From contig JAGHRU010000016.1 in NCBI GenBank assembly GCA_018066225.1, positions 1 through 6,299 on the forward strand: a stretch of 6,299 nucleotides of DNA, in the 5' to 3' direction. The notes below the pieces were generated by a model that was not told where the DNA came from, did not search any database, and saw only the letters and a list, made by a program, of their open reading frames with translations. Source of the stretch: Candidatus Equimonas enterica (lineage in GTDB: Bacteria; Bacteroidota; Bacteroidia; Bacteroidales; Bacteroidaceae). Below are positions 1 to 5,330 of this stretch, in pieces; position 1 is the stretch's first letter, and the number at the start of each line of letters is the position of its first letter. The translations under genes and the position numbers were made by a program.

Positions 1-319
1 GCACCGTGTTGCTCCACTTACTGGTCACGACGACACGCACGCCAGTCGAGCAGATGGCGTCGAGATACGCCGGATTGACGGGGAAATCCTCTTCGGTCAC
101 AGCAATGCCGAGCCGCTGACGGCGGGCGATGGCCTTGGGCGAGAGGTAAGCCTCGGGATGGTGCAGGGAGTAAGGCGAATGGGCCTTGTCGCGCAGCGTC
201 AAGCGGTAGCGGAATGTCTTGGCCAGCGGCAGGCGCGTGGTCGGCACATCGTCGGCAGCAAAGGCAGCGACACTGGTGAGGGTCACCATGCCGACAAGGA
301 GAGCGAGTAAATGTTTCAT
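1..319 (-). CDS. Secreted subtilisin-like serine peptidase (S8 family), N-terminal fragment
   Basis: The gene starts at an ATG at 317-319 on the minus strand and runs off the left edge; 106 codons are visible. Residues 1-21 form a signal peptide (MKHLLALLVGMV, then cleavage near AFA-ADD), so the product is exported. Residues 36-106 match the region before the catalytic domain in Bacteroidetes S8 peptidases: FRYRLTLRDKAHSPYSLHHP, then the AYLSPKAIARRQR segment, GIAVTEEDFPVNPAYLD, and a V-T-S-KWSNTV end. The Asp-His-Ser catalytic residues would lie further left and are not visible, so activity cannot be judged. Many relatives in this phylum are cargo of the type IX secretion system through a C-terminal domain, which is also outside the window. 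The gene is divergent from the DUF1573 gene. Its only good promoter box lies more than 220 bp upstream, which implies a long leader containing the 22-bp repeats. Family assignment rests on recalled motif similarity. Confidence 0.75.
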   Translation of the reverse strand, partial: MKHLLALLVGMVTLTSVAAFAADDVPTTRLPLAKTFRYRLTLRDKAHSPYSLHHPEAYLSPKAIARRQRLGIAVTEEDFPVNPAYLDAICSTGVRVVVTSKWSNTV

Positions 320-382
320 CTTGGTAGTTTTAGGCTTCGTGGGGCATAGAGGCGCAAGCGACCCGAAGGCACAGCCACCGCG

Positions 383-470
383 CAAGGGCAGACAGTTTTC
401 ACGACAAGGGCAGACAGTTTTCACGATCTGGGCAGATAGTTTTTCCTATCTGGGCAGAGCGGAAAAGCCC
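383..470. repeat. Four tandem 22-bp repeat units (GGGCAG-centred)
   Basis: Units begin at 383, 405, 427 and 449 with an exact 22-bp period. The first two are identical over all 22 bases: each starts CAAGGGCAGACAG and ends TTTTCACGA. The third starts TCTGGGCAGATAG and ends TTTTTCCTA. The fourth keeps TCTGGGCAGA and then diverges to GCGGAAAAGCCC. The decay from left to right suggests the first pair is a recent duplication or the best preserved part. The spacers are part of the repeat, so this is not a CRISPR array. The same family recurs at 5020-5104. Confidence 0.85.
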
Positions 471-541
471 CGTCGTGCGTCGCTCTGCGTTAAAGCACGG
501 GAAAGCCCACACGCTCTGGGAGGGCGGCCTCTATCAGTGTG

Positions 542-549
542 CAAAAGTA
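542..549 (-). promoter_or_regulatory. Leftward -7 promoter box for the S8 peptidase gene
   Basis: CAAAAGTA on the plus strand reads TACTTTTG on the minus strand, a full match to the Bacteroidetes -7 consensus TAnnTTTG. At the expected -33 spacing there is only an A/T-rich run (minus strand T-rich, about 565-580) and no clean TTTG. Transcription would begin near 535-538 and give a leader of about 215 nt before the ATG at 319. No better leftward box lies nearer the gene. Inferred from motif match only. Confidence 0.5.
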
Positions 550-581
550 CAATATTTTTTTCGTAAAAAAAGAAAAAATCC

Positions 582-612
582 TTTGAGAATTGCGCGAAGG
601 GTGCTAACTTTG
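582..612 (+). promoter_or_regulatory. Promoter of the DUF1573 gene
   Basis: TTTG at 582-585 and TAACTTTG at 605-612 are separated by 19 bp, matching the Bacteroidetes housekeeping promoter pattern (TTTG, 19-21 bp, TAnnTTTG). Transcription should start near 616-619, giving a leader of about 60 nt. The A-rich tract just upstream (560-579) may help the polymerase. The leader contains a second TAnnTTTG match at 646-653 (listed separately). Confidence 0.75.
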
Positions 613-645
613 CAGTGTTTTCAACATCGCAGGCCGCAAAACCTC

Positions 646-653
646 TACTTTTG
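646..653 (+). promoter_or_regulatory. Possible second -7 box before the DUF1573 gene
   Basis: TACTTTTG fits TAnnTTTG and lies 23 bp before the ATG at 677, a spacing like that at dapA. No clear -33 TTTG lies 19-21 bp upstream; the nearest T-rich run is TTTT at 618-621. The box also falls in a short stem (CCTC 642-645 with GAGG 653-656), so it may be leader RNA structure and not a promoter. Confidence 0.3.
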
Positions 654-676
654 AGGCCATTTCATTGCTATCCTCT

Positions 677-1741
677 ATGACACGACACACGCTACTCACC
701 CTGCTTTTCTCCCTCCTCGCCCTCGCGGCTTACAGCCAGCCTCGCGGCGTCTATGACCATGCCCAACACGAGATGGGCGATGTGCTCTGGAAACTCTCCA
801 ATATCACAACCTTCACGCTCACCAACGCGGGCGACGCACCGCTGCTTATCCGCGATGTGCGCACCGACTGCGGCTGCACCAGCGTCGATTACCCCCAAAC
901 GGCTATTGCACCGGGCGAATCGGCCAACCTCACCGTGAGTTTCGACGCGCAGCAACTCGGACATTTCACCAAGTATATCGGCGTCTATACCAACGAGCGT
1001 GAGCAGCCCGACTATCTGACCATCACGGGCTGTGTCGTCACCGAGCTCGGCAACGCGATAGAGCACTTCCCCTTCCAAGTCGATGACATCTATCTGAGCA
1101 CCGACCAAGTGGAGTTTGACGACGTACACCGTGGCGACACGCCGCAAAAGGTGATTATGGTGCTCAACGGCAGCAAGCGCAACTACGAGCCGACGCTTAT
1201 GCACCTGCCCAAATACCTCATAGCAGAAGCCTCCCCCACCCTGCTGCGTCCGGGGTGCGTGGGTAAGATAACCCTCACGCTCAACACCCGCGAACTGCAC
1301 GACATGGGGCTCACGCAGACCGATGTCTATGTGGCGCGCTACAAAGGCGACCGCGTAAACAAGGATCACCAGATAGGCATCAGCGCTACGTTGCTCCCCG
1401 AGTTCACCATGTCGGAGCGCGAACTCTCCGTCGCGCCTGTGGCCGTCTGCGACACCTTGCTCGACCTCTCGGCGCAAGCGGGCAAGAAGAAGATGAAAGG
1501 GGAAGTGGCCATCAGCAATACCGGTCAGAGCCCGCTCAGCATCACAGCGTTGCAGGTCTATAACCCGGGCATCACGGTCAGCATCAGCAAACAGCACATT
1601 CTCCCGGGCGAGACCGTGCCGCTGAAAGTCACCATCAACGCCAACTCCAAGTACTTCAAGGGACGCAGTCGCATACTGCTCATCACCAACGACCCAAGGC
1701 GTGCAAAGATAGCCATCGACGTGCGGGCAGAGCGCGGCTAA
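677..1741 (+). CDS. Exported DUF1573 family protein
   Basis: The protein has 354 residues from the ATG at 677. An in-frame TTG at 665 would add four residues, but the ATG gives a standard signal peptide: MTRH, a leucine-rich core to about residue 18, and cleavage near AYS-Q (20/21). There is no lipobox cysteine, so it is probably periplasmic or surface-associated and not a lipoprotein. Residues 25-110 form a DUF1573 domain with the hallmark DCGCT at 64-68, preceded by the F-L-NxGxxPLLI strand pattern and followed by the IAPGESANLTVSF pattern. Two further Ig-like segments follow, one about 120-250 and a clearer one about 255-354 (VAISNTGQSPLSITALQV, then ILPGETVPLKVTIN and ILLITNDP). Multiple Ig-like copies are common in these proteins; the function is not known and no partner gene is adjacent. 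It has its own promoter and a strong terminator downstream. A 360-codon frame runs antisense through most of it and is treated as a composition artefact. Confidence 0.88.
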   Translation: MTRHTLLTLLFSLLALAAYSQPRGVYDHAQHEMGDVLWKLSNITTFTLTNAGDAPLLIRDVRTDCGCTSVDYPQTAIAPGESANLTVSFDAQQLGHFTKYIGVYTNEREQPDYLTITGCVVTELGNAIEHFPFQVDDIYLSTDQVEFDDVHRGDTPQKVIMVLNGSKRNYEPTLMHLPKYLIAEASPTLLRPGCVGKITLTLNTRELHDMGLTQTDVYVARYKGDRVNKDHQIGISATLLPEFTMSERELSVAPVAVCDTLLDLSAQAGKKKMKGEVAISNTGQSPLSITALQVYNPGITVSISKQHILPGETVPLKVTINANSKYFKGRSRILLITNDPRRAKIAIDVRAERG

Positions 1742-1783
1742 CCGCCGCACATCCCGGGCTGTCACACTGCCCACTGCAAAGCC

Positions 1784-1826
1784 ACGACAAAGCGGCTGAC
1801 GCGCTCTGCGTCAGCCGCTTTGTCGT
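1784..1826. terminator. Strong terminator hairpin between converging genes
   Basis: ACGACAAAGCGGCTGACGC (1784-1802) pairs perfectly with 1808-1826 over 19 bp, closing a 5-nt loop (GCTCT). On the plus strand the stem runs into TTTT (1826-1829), so it suits the DUF1573 transcript. After an internal loop, CAAAG (1777-1781) can also pair with CTTTG (1831-1835). It lies between converging DUF1573 and trmD and could stop both. On the minus strand the T-run beyond the stem is only three bases, so termination of trmD there is less certain. Confidence 0.85.
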
Positions 1827-1842
1827 TTTGCTTTGGCCGTAA

Positions 1843-1859
1843 GCGAGCGTCGGGCTCGC
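1843..1859 (-). terminator. Small stem-loop just after the trmD stop
   Basis: GCGAGC (1843-1848) pairs with GCTCGC (1854-1859) around a 5-nt loop, 23 bp beyond the trmD stop codon in the direction of transcription. No T-run follows it on the minus strand. It may assist termination or protect the trmD mRNA end ahead of the larger hairpin at 1784-1826, or be chance in GC-rich DNA. Confidence 0.3.
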
Positions 1860-1882
1860 CACCTCCCGACCACGATATGGCG

Positions 1883-2557
1883 TCAGTCCAGCAAGTCGGG
1901 GCGCAAACGCTTGGTGCGTTCGAGGGCTTGCTGCATCTCCCATTCGGCTATTTTGGCTTCATGCCCCGAGAGCAGTATGTCGGGCACGCGCCAGCCCTTA
2001 TACTCGGCAGGGCGGGTATAGACAGGCGGCTCGAGAAGGTTGTCCTGGAAAGAGTCGGAGAGCGCCGACTGCTCATCGCCGATGACGCCCGGCACGATAC
2101 GCACGATGGCGTCAGCCATCACCGCCGCAGCGAGTTCGCCTCCCGTGAGGACATAGTCGCCCACGGAGATTTCGCGCGTGATGAGGTGCTCTCGTATGCG
2201 GTAGTCGATGCCTTTGTAGTGACCGCATAGGATGATGATGTTCTCTTTGAGCGAAAGTTCGTTGGCCAGTGGCTGGTCGAACTTTTCGCCATCGGGAGCG
2301 GTGAAGATGATTTCGTCGTAATGGCGTTCGCGTGTCAAGGCGGCGATGCAGTCGTCGATAGGCTGACACTGCATGACCATGCCAGCAGCCCCGCCATAGG
2401 GATAGTCATCGACGCGGCGATGCTTATCCCGTGTGTAGTCGCGGAGATTGTGGAGATGTATCTCTACAAGGCCCTTCTTCTGGGCACGCGCCAGTATGCT
2501 CGTGTTGATGAAGCCATCGAGCATTTCAGGCAATACGGTGATGATGTCTATGCGCAT
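1883..2557 (-). CDS. trmD: tRNA (guanine-37-N1)-methyltransferase TrmD
   Basis: This 224-residue protein transfers a methyl group from S-adenosylmethionine to G37 of tRNAs with a G at position 36, which prevents +1 frameshifting. It is a cytosolic SPOUT-family homodimer, essential in most bacteria. Visible motifs are MRIDIITVLPEMLDGF at the N-terminus, DDYPYGGAAGMVMQ (50-63), LCGHYKGIDYRI (110-121), SVGDYVLTGGELAAA (131-145), the DSFQDNLLEPPVYTRP stretch (168-183) with the expected catalytic aspartate, and GWRVPDILLSGHEAKIAEW (188-206) in the C-terminal tRNA-binding domain. GHYKGID in place of the GRYEGID common in proteobacteria is usual for Bacteroidetes. The length is at the short end of the family but complete. 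The stop is TGA at 1883-1885. It is monocistronic here, divergent from ligA, and converges on the DUF1573 gene. A consensus promoter lies so close that the leader should be only a few bases. Confidence 0.96.
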   Translation of the reverse strand: MRIDIITVLPEMLDGFINTSILARAQKKGLVEIHLHNLRDYTRDKHRRVDDYPYGGAAGMVMQCQPIDDCIAALTRERHYDEIIFTAPDGEKFDQPLANELSLKENIIILCGHYKGIDYRIREHLITREISVGDYVLTGGELAAAVMADAIVRIVPGVIGDEQSALSDSFQDNLLEPPVYTRPAEYKGWRVPDILLSGHEAKIAEWEMQQALERTKRLRPDLLD

Positions 2558-2565
2558 AGTGCTTG

Positions 2566-2596
2566 CAAAATTACGGAAAATATGTGGGAAGACAAA
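2566..2596 (-). promoter_or_regulatory. Promoter of trmD
   Basis: On the minus strand TTTG (2593-2596) is followed after 19 bp by TAATTTTG (2566-2573), a full match to the Bacteroidetes promoter pattern. The -7 box ends 8 bp before the ATG at 2557, so transcription should start near 2559-2563, leaving a leader of only about 2-6 nt. That fits weak dependence on a Shine-Dalgarno sequence. Confidence 0.8.
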
Positions 2597-2614
2597 GCAA
2601 AAGCGGCGTTCATA

Positions 2615-2627
2615 CGCTCAAAGAGCG
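2615..2627. promoter_or_regulatory. Short inverted repeat midway between trmD and ligA promoters
   Basis: CGCTC (2615-2619), AAA, GAGCG (2623-2627) is a perfect 5-bp inverted repeat followed by a run of A. It lies about 20 bp upstream of the trmD -33 element and about the same distance from the expected ligA -33 position. The placement would suit a shared operator. On neither strand does a T-run follow the stem, so it is not an intrinsic terminator. Short repeats of this length can occur by chance. Confidence 0.3.
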
Positions 2628-2669
2628 AAAAAACAGACTTTTCCTGCCCGTAAAGTGGCAAATAGTTCG

Positions 2670-2677
2670 TAACTTTG
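2670..2677 (+). promoter_or_regulatory. -7 box of the ligA promoter
   Basis: TAACTTTG matches TAnnTTTG exactly and is identical to the boxes before the DUF1573 gene and dapA. No good TTTG lies 19-21 bp upstream; the DNA there is TTTTCCTGCCCG (2639-2650), so the -33 element is weak. The start site should be near 2681-2684, giving a leader of about 20-24 nt. Confidence 0.65.
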
Positions 2678-2704
2678 CGCATACTTATCTCCCGACATCA
2701 CGAC

Positions 2705-4783
2705 ATGGACCGCATAGACCAACTACGACAGGCACTGCACGCCCACAATCACCGCTACTATGTAGATAACGCGCCCACCATCAGCGACCAAGAGTTTGAC
2801 GCGCTGATGCACGAACTCCAAAGCCTCGAAGCCGCCCACCCCGAGCGCTTCGACCCCAACTCGCCGACGCAACGCGTGGGCAGCGACCTGGGGCACGACT
2901 TCCAGCAGGTGGCGCACCGCTACCCCATGCTCTCGCTGGGCAACACCTACAACCGCGCCGATGTGAGCGAGTGGTACGCACGCGTACAAAGCGGGCTCGG
3001 CGGCACACCGTTTGCGGTGTGCTGCGAACTGAAATTCGACGGTCTGAGCATCGCGCTCACCTACGAGCACGGCCGACTGACACAGGCGCTGACCCGTGGC
3101 GACGGCGTCAAAGGCGACGACGTCACGGCCAACGTGCGCACCATAGCGAGCATACCGCTGGTGTTGCCCGAGGGCGGCGACTACCCCGCGTCCTTTGAAA
3201 TCCGCGGCGAGGTGCTCATGCCGTGGCGTTCATTTGAAGCCCTCAATGCCGAGCGCGAACGCCGTGAAGAGCCGCTCTTTGCCAACCCACGCAATGCCGC
3301 GAGTGGCACGCTCAAGAGCCGCAACTCTGCCGTCGTGGCCGAGCGTCGCCTCGATGCCTATCTCTACTATCTGCTCGGCGAGGACATCCCCCATCAGAGC
3401 CATTACGACAACATGATGCGCTGCCGCGAGTGGGGCTTCCGCGTGAGCGACGCGATGACCATGGCGCATAGCCTCGACGACATCTACGCCTTCATCGACC
3501 ACTGGGACGAGGGCCGCCGCCACCTGCCCGTAGCCACCGACGGCATCGTGCTGAAAGTCGATAGCATAGCGCAGCAGGAGCAACTGGGCTACACGGCCAA
3601 GTCGCCACGCTGGGCCATCGCCTACAAGTTTCAGGCCGAGCGTGCCGCCACACCGCTCACGGCAGTGACCTTCCAGGTGGGGCGCACGGGGGCTGTCACC
3701 CCTGTGGCCAACATGCAACCAGTCCTGCTTTCGGGCACCATCGTCAAGCGCGCATCGCTCCACAATGCCGACATCATCAGCAGCCTCGACCTGCACATTG
3801 GCGACACGGTGTTGGTGGAGAAAGCCGGCGAAATCATCTCGCAGATTGTCGGTGTCGATACGACGCAGCGCACCGCAGCCTTAGGGCCTGCCGTCACCTT
3901 CGCCACGCACTGTCCCGAGTGTGGCACGCCACTGGTGCGCTACGACGGGGAGGCTGCTCACTACTGCCCCAACGACGCCACCTGCCCGCCGCAAATCAAG
4001 GGGCGCATAGAGCACTTCATCACGCGCGACACGATGAACATCGACAGCATCGGTCCCGAGACCATCGATGCGTGGTATGCCGCGGGGCTTATCACCGACG
4101 TGGCAGATCTCTACGACCTGCGCTTGGTGCAGCGCACCGACGGGCTATACATCGTGCGCCAGAGAGCGTCAGAGACGGCGCAGTCCCTCTTCTTCGGCGC
4201 ACCGCTGGACGACGATGCCCCGGCTCTGGCCACCACACCCAAGGCGGGACAGAACTACATCGCGGGCATAGCACGCTCGCTCACGGTGCCTTTCGACCGC
4301 GTACTCTATGCCCTCGGCATCCGCTTCGTGGGTAAGGTGGCCGCCAAGTCGCTCGCCCACCACTTCCGCGACATGGCCCATCTGCGTGCCGCCCGCGAGG
4401 AAGACCTGCTAAGCGTGGAAGGCATCGGCAGCACCATCGCCGAGAGCGTGCTCCGCTACTTCGCCGACAGCCGCAACACGACGCGCATCGACCGCTTGGC
4501 AGCAGCAGGCGTACAGATGCAGATGCCCGAGACAGCCCAACGCTCGTCGGTGCTCACGGGCGAGCGTATCGTCATCAGCGGCACCTTCACGCGCCACTCC
4601 CGCGAAGCCTACAAGACGCTCATCGAGGCGCATGGCGGCAAAAACGTGTCGAGCATCTCGGCCAAGACGACCTTCGTCCTCGCAGGCGAGAACATGGGGC
4701 CCGCCAAGCGCGAGAAGGCGGAGCGACTCGGCGTGCCCCTAGTGAGCGAAGACGACTTCCTCGCACGCATCGGCGAGGCATAG
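2705..4783 (+). CDS. ligA: NAD+-dependent DNA ligase LigA
   Basis: LigA seals 5'-phosphate/3'-hydroxyl nicks in replication and repair using NAD+. The ATG at 2705 gives 692 residues; an in-frame TTG at 2675 lies inside the -7 promoter box and cannot be the start. Domain Ia (1-60) has the NHRYYVDNAPTISDQEFD motif. The adenylation domain has ELKFDG (108-113) with catalytic Lys110, RGDG (131-134), FEIRGEV (164-170), NPRNAASGTLK (194-204), DGIVLKVD (279-286) and AIAYKF (304-309). The OB fold begins near 318 (VTFQVGRTGAVTPVA). The zinc finger has Cys403, Cys406, Cys421 and Cys427. The helix-hairpin-helix region spans about 440-600 and the BRCT domain about 616-692. The oddity is between DLY (468-470) and LGIR (537-540): that span is about 27 residues longer than in E. 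coli LigA and lacks the usual first hairpin before KAGQN (513-517). All catalytic residues seen are intact. It has its own promoter, divergent from trmD. Confidence 0.97.
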   Translation: MDRIDQLRQALHAHNHRYYVDNAPTISDQEFDALMHELQSLEAAHPERFDPNSPTQRVGSDLGHDFQQVAHRYPMLSLGNTYNRADVSEWYARVQSGLGGTPFAVCCELKFDGLSIALTYEHGRLTQALTRGDGVKGDDVTANVRTIASIPLVLPEGGDYPASFEIRGEVLMPWRSFEALNAERERREEPLFANPRNAASGTLKSRNSAVVAERRLDAYLYYLLGEDIPHQSHYDNMMRCREWGFRVSDAMTMAHSLDDIYAFIDHWDEGRRHLPVATDGIVLKVDSIAQQEQLGYTAKSPRWAIAYKFQAERAATPLTAVTFQVGRTGAVTPVANMQPVLLSGTIVKRASLHNADIISSLDLHIGDTVLVEKAGEIISQIVGVDTTQRTAALGPAVTFATHCPECGTPLVRYDGEAAHYCPNDATCPPQIKGRIEHFITRDTMNIDSIGPETIDAWYAAGLITDVADLYDLRLVQRTDGLYIVRQRASETAQSLFFGAPLDDDAPALATTPKAGQNYIAGIARSLTVPFDRVLYALGIRFVGKVAAKSLAHHFRDMAHLRAAREEDLLSVEGIGSTIAESVLRYFADSRNTTRIDRLAAAGVQMQMPETAQRSSVLTGERIVISGTFTRHSREAYKTLIEAHGGKNVSSISAKTTFVLAGENMGPAKREKAERLGVPLVSEDDFLARIGEA

Positions 4784-4886
4784 CCCAAACGGCAGACCAT
4801 ATTATATATAGTAAACGCGCGCCATTGGTCAGTTTGTCGGTACGCTCTGGGCAGCGACCGCCACGCAGCCGCCCGCCAAAGGCGTT

Positions 4887-4973
4887 GAGAAGGCGACAAA
4901 CGCGGGCGCGACAGCCGAAGTCCGCGAAAACAGCCTTCTCGTAGCATCTACGTAATGCGCTGACAGACAGCGT
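4887..4973. other. Three consecutive stem-loops, possible structured RNA
   Basis: The first is nested: GAGAAGGC (4887-4894) pairs with GCCTTCTC (4933-4940), then 6-nt unpaired sides on each strand, then CGCGG (4901-4905) with CCGCG (4922-4926) around a 16-nt loop. It is followed at once by CGTAG-CAT-CTACG (4940-4952), sharing one base with the first stem, and by CGCTG-ACAGA-CAGCG (4958-4972), extendable by a G-T pair (4957, 4973). No T-run follows. It may be the folded 3' tail of ligA mRNA, a small RNA or the remains of a mobile element. No known RNA family was recognised. Confidence 0.4.
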
Positions 4974-5019
4974 GGTAACACCAAACAGCACACCTCACAC
5001 CCCCATCAAATGCTCACGA

Positions 5020-5085
5020 TATGGGCAGACGCGACGCACAGCAAGGGCAAAGCGGGCGCACGACGTGGGCAGCGCGTCTTTCGTG
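5020..5085. repeat. Three degenerate direct copies of the 22-bp repeat
   Basis: GGG cores at 5023, 5045 and 5067 are exactly 22 bp apart, the same period as at 383-470. The unit at 5042 starts CAAGGGCA and ends CACGA and matches the first-array unit at 15 of 22 positions. The neighbours begin TATGGGCAGA and CGTGGGCAGC. The six bases before the array (5014-5019, TCACGA) match the end of a unit, as if a further copy had decayed upstream. Confidence 0.65.
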
Positions 5086-5104
5086 TCTGCCCGCATCGTG
5101 AAAA
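5081..5104 (-). repeat. Inverted copy of the 22-bp repeat
   Basis: On the minus strand this reads TTTTCACGATGC, then GGGCAGACACGA. Over the 19 bases from TTTTCACGA to GGGCAGA it agrees with the junction of units 2 and 3 of the first array (418-436) at 17 positions. It abuts the last direct copy head-on, and GGGCAG (5067-5072) can pair with CTGCCC (5087-5092) plus four more pairs around a bulged T and a 5-nt loop. Confidence 0.65.
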
Positions 5105-5278
5105 TGGCAAGCGCAGAGAGCGGCACACGCCCTCCTGTAACGACGATTTCTGCCCGCCGTAGCGCGCTAAATGGCCACGCCGAGATTGTCAAAATTTTTG
5201 CGCTTTTCGGCCCTTTCGACCTTGGCCGATTTCTCCACAGCCCGACCTCGGGACACAGCGAAAAAGCCTTGTTGGGGC

Positions 5279-5309
5279 TTGGCTACTTGGCAATTTATTT
5301 GTAACTTTG
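5279..5309 (+). promoter_or_regulatory. Promoter of dapA
   Basis: TTG (5279-5281) and TAACTTTG (5302-5309) are 20 bp apart, matching the Bacteroidetes promoter pattern. The start site should lie near 5313-5316, giving a leader of about 15-18 nt, too short for a riboswitch. The -33 element overlaps a small inverted repeat (AAGCC 5264-5268 with GGCTT 5276-5280), a possible but unproven operator. Confidence 0.75.
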
Positions 5310-5330
5310 CACGCAATAAGTTAAGAACGT

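Larger units (their letters stand above)
320..676. other. Divergent intergenic control region with tandem 22-bp repeats
   Basis: This 357-bp gap separates the leftward S8 peptidase start from the rightward DUF1573 start. From left to right it holds about 60 bp without a recognised feature, four 22-bp repeat units (383-470), a GC-rich stretch with a weak bulged stem (near CGTGC at 474-478 with GCACG at 495-499), a leftward -7 box (542-549), an A/T-rich tract (550-580) and the rightward promoter (582-612). Open frames crossing it are unlikely to be genes: they run antisense to the peptidase N-terminus, cross the repeats and carry no family motif. Confidence 0.7.
4784..5330. other. 547-bp ligA-dapA intergenic region rich in stem-loops and repeat copies
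   Basis: No credible gene was seen on either strand. Contents from left to right: an A/T island (4797-4813) just after ligA, a lone GGGCAG (4849-4854), a run of three stem-loops (4887-4973), degenerate direct copies of the 22-bp repeat (5020-5085), an inverted copy (5081-5104), another inverted GGGCAG core (5150-5155), a 6-bp inverted repeat (TCGGCC 5207-5212 with GGCCGA 5224-5229) and the dapA promoter (5279-5309). No clear ligA terminator with a T-run was found. Frames of 110-123 codons cross the region but overlap the repeats, the ligA 3' end or the dapA promoter. Confidence 0.65.

Noticed and set aside
383..470. CRISPR array
   Set aside because: The repeated units abut with no unique spacers, and there are no cas genes in the window.
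219..566. A 115-codon plus-strand frame over the divergent region
   Set aside because: It starts inside the antisense peptidase gene, crosses the 22-bp repeats and the leftward promoter box, and shows no protein-like motif.
692..1774. A 360-codon open frame antisense to the DUF1573 gene
   Set aside because: The plus-strand protein has a signal peptide, the DCGCT motif and a consensus promoter. The antisense translation has no recognisable family motif and is explained by GC-rich codon usage.
3230..3796. A 188-codon antisense frame within ligA
   Set aside because: It lies opposite the conserved adenylation and OB-fold regions of ligA and has no features of its own.
4620..4991. Minus-strand frames of 112-123 codons over the ligA 3' end and the following gap
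   Set aside because: Much of their length is antisense to the conserved BRCT domain, and no promoter box was found upstream on that strand.
4972..5304. A 110-codon plus-strand frame before dapA
   Set aside because: It would start at GTG, runs through the repeat copies and overlaps the dapA -33 and -7 elements. No motif was recognised.
5281..5330. Lysine riboswitch or attenuator before dapA
   Set aside because: The predicted leader is only about 15-18 nt, and the sequence upstream shows no lysine-riboswitch-like layout that could be transcribed with dapA from this promoter.
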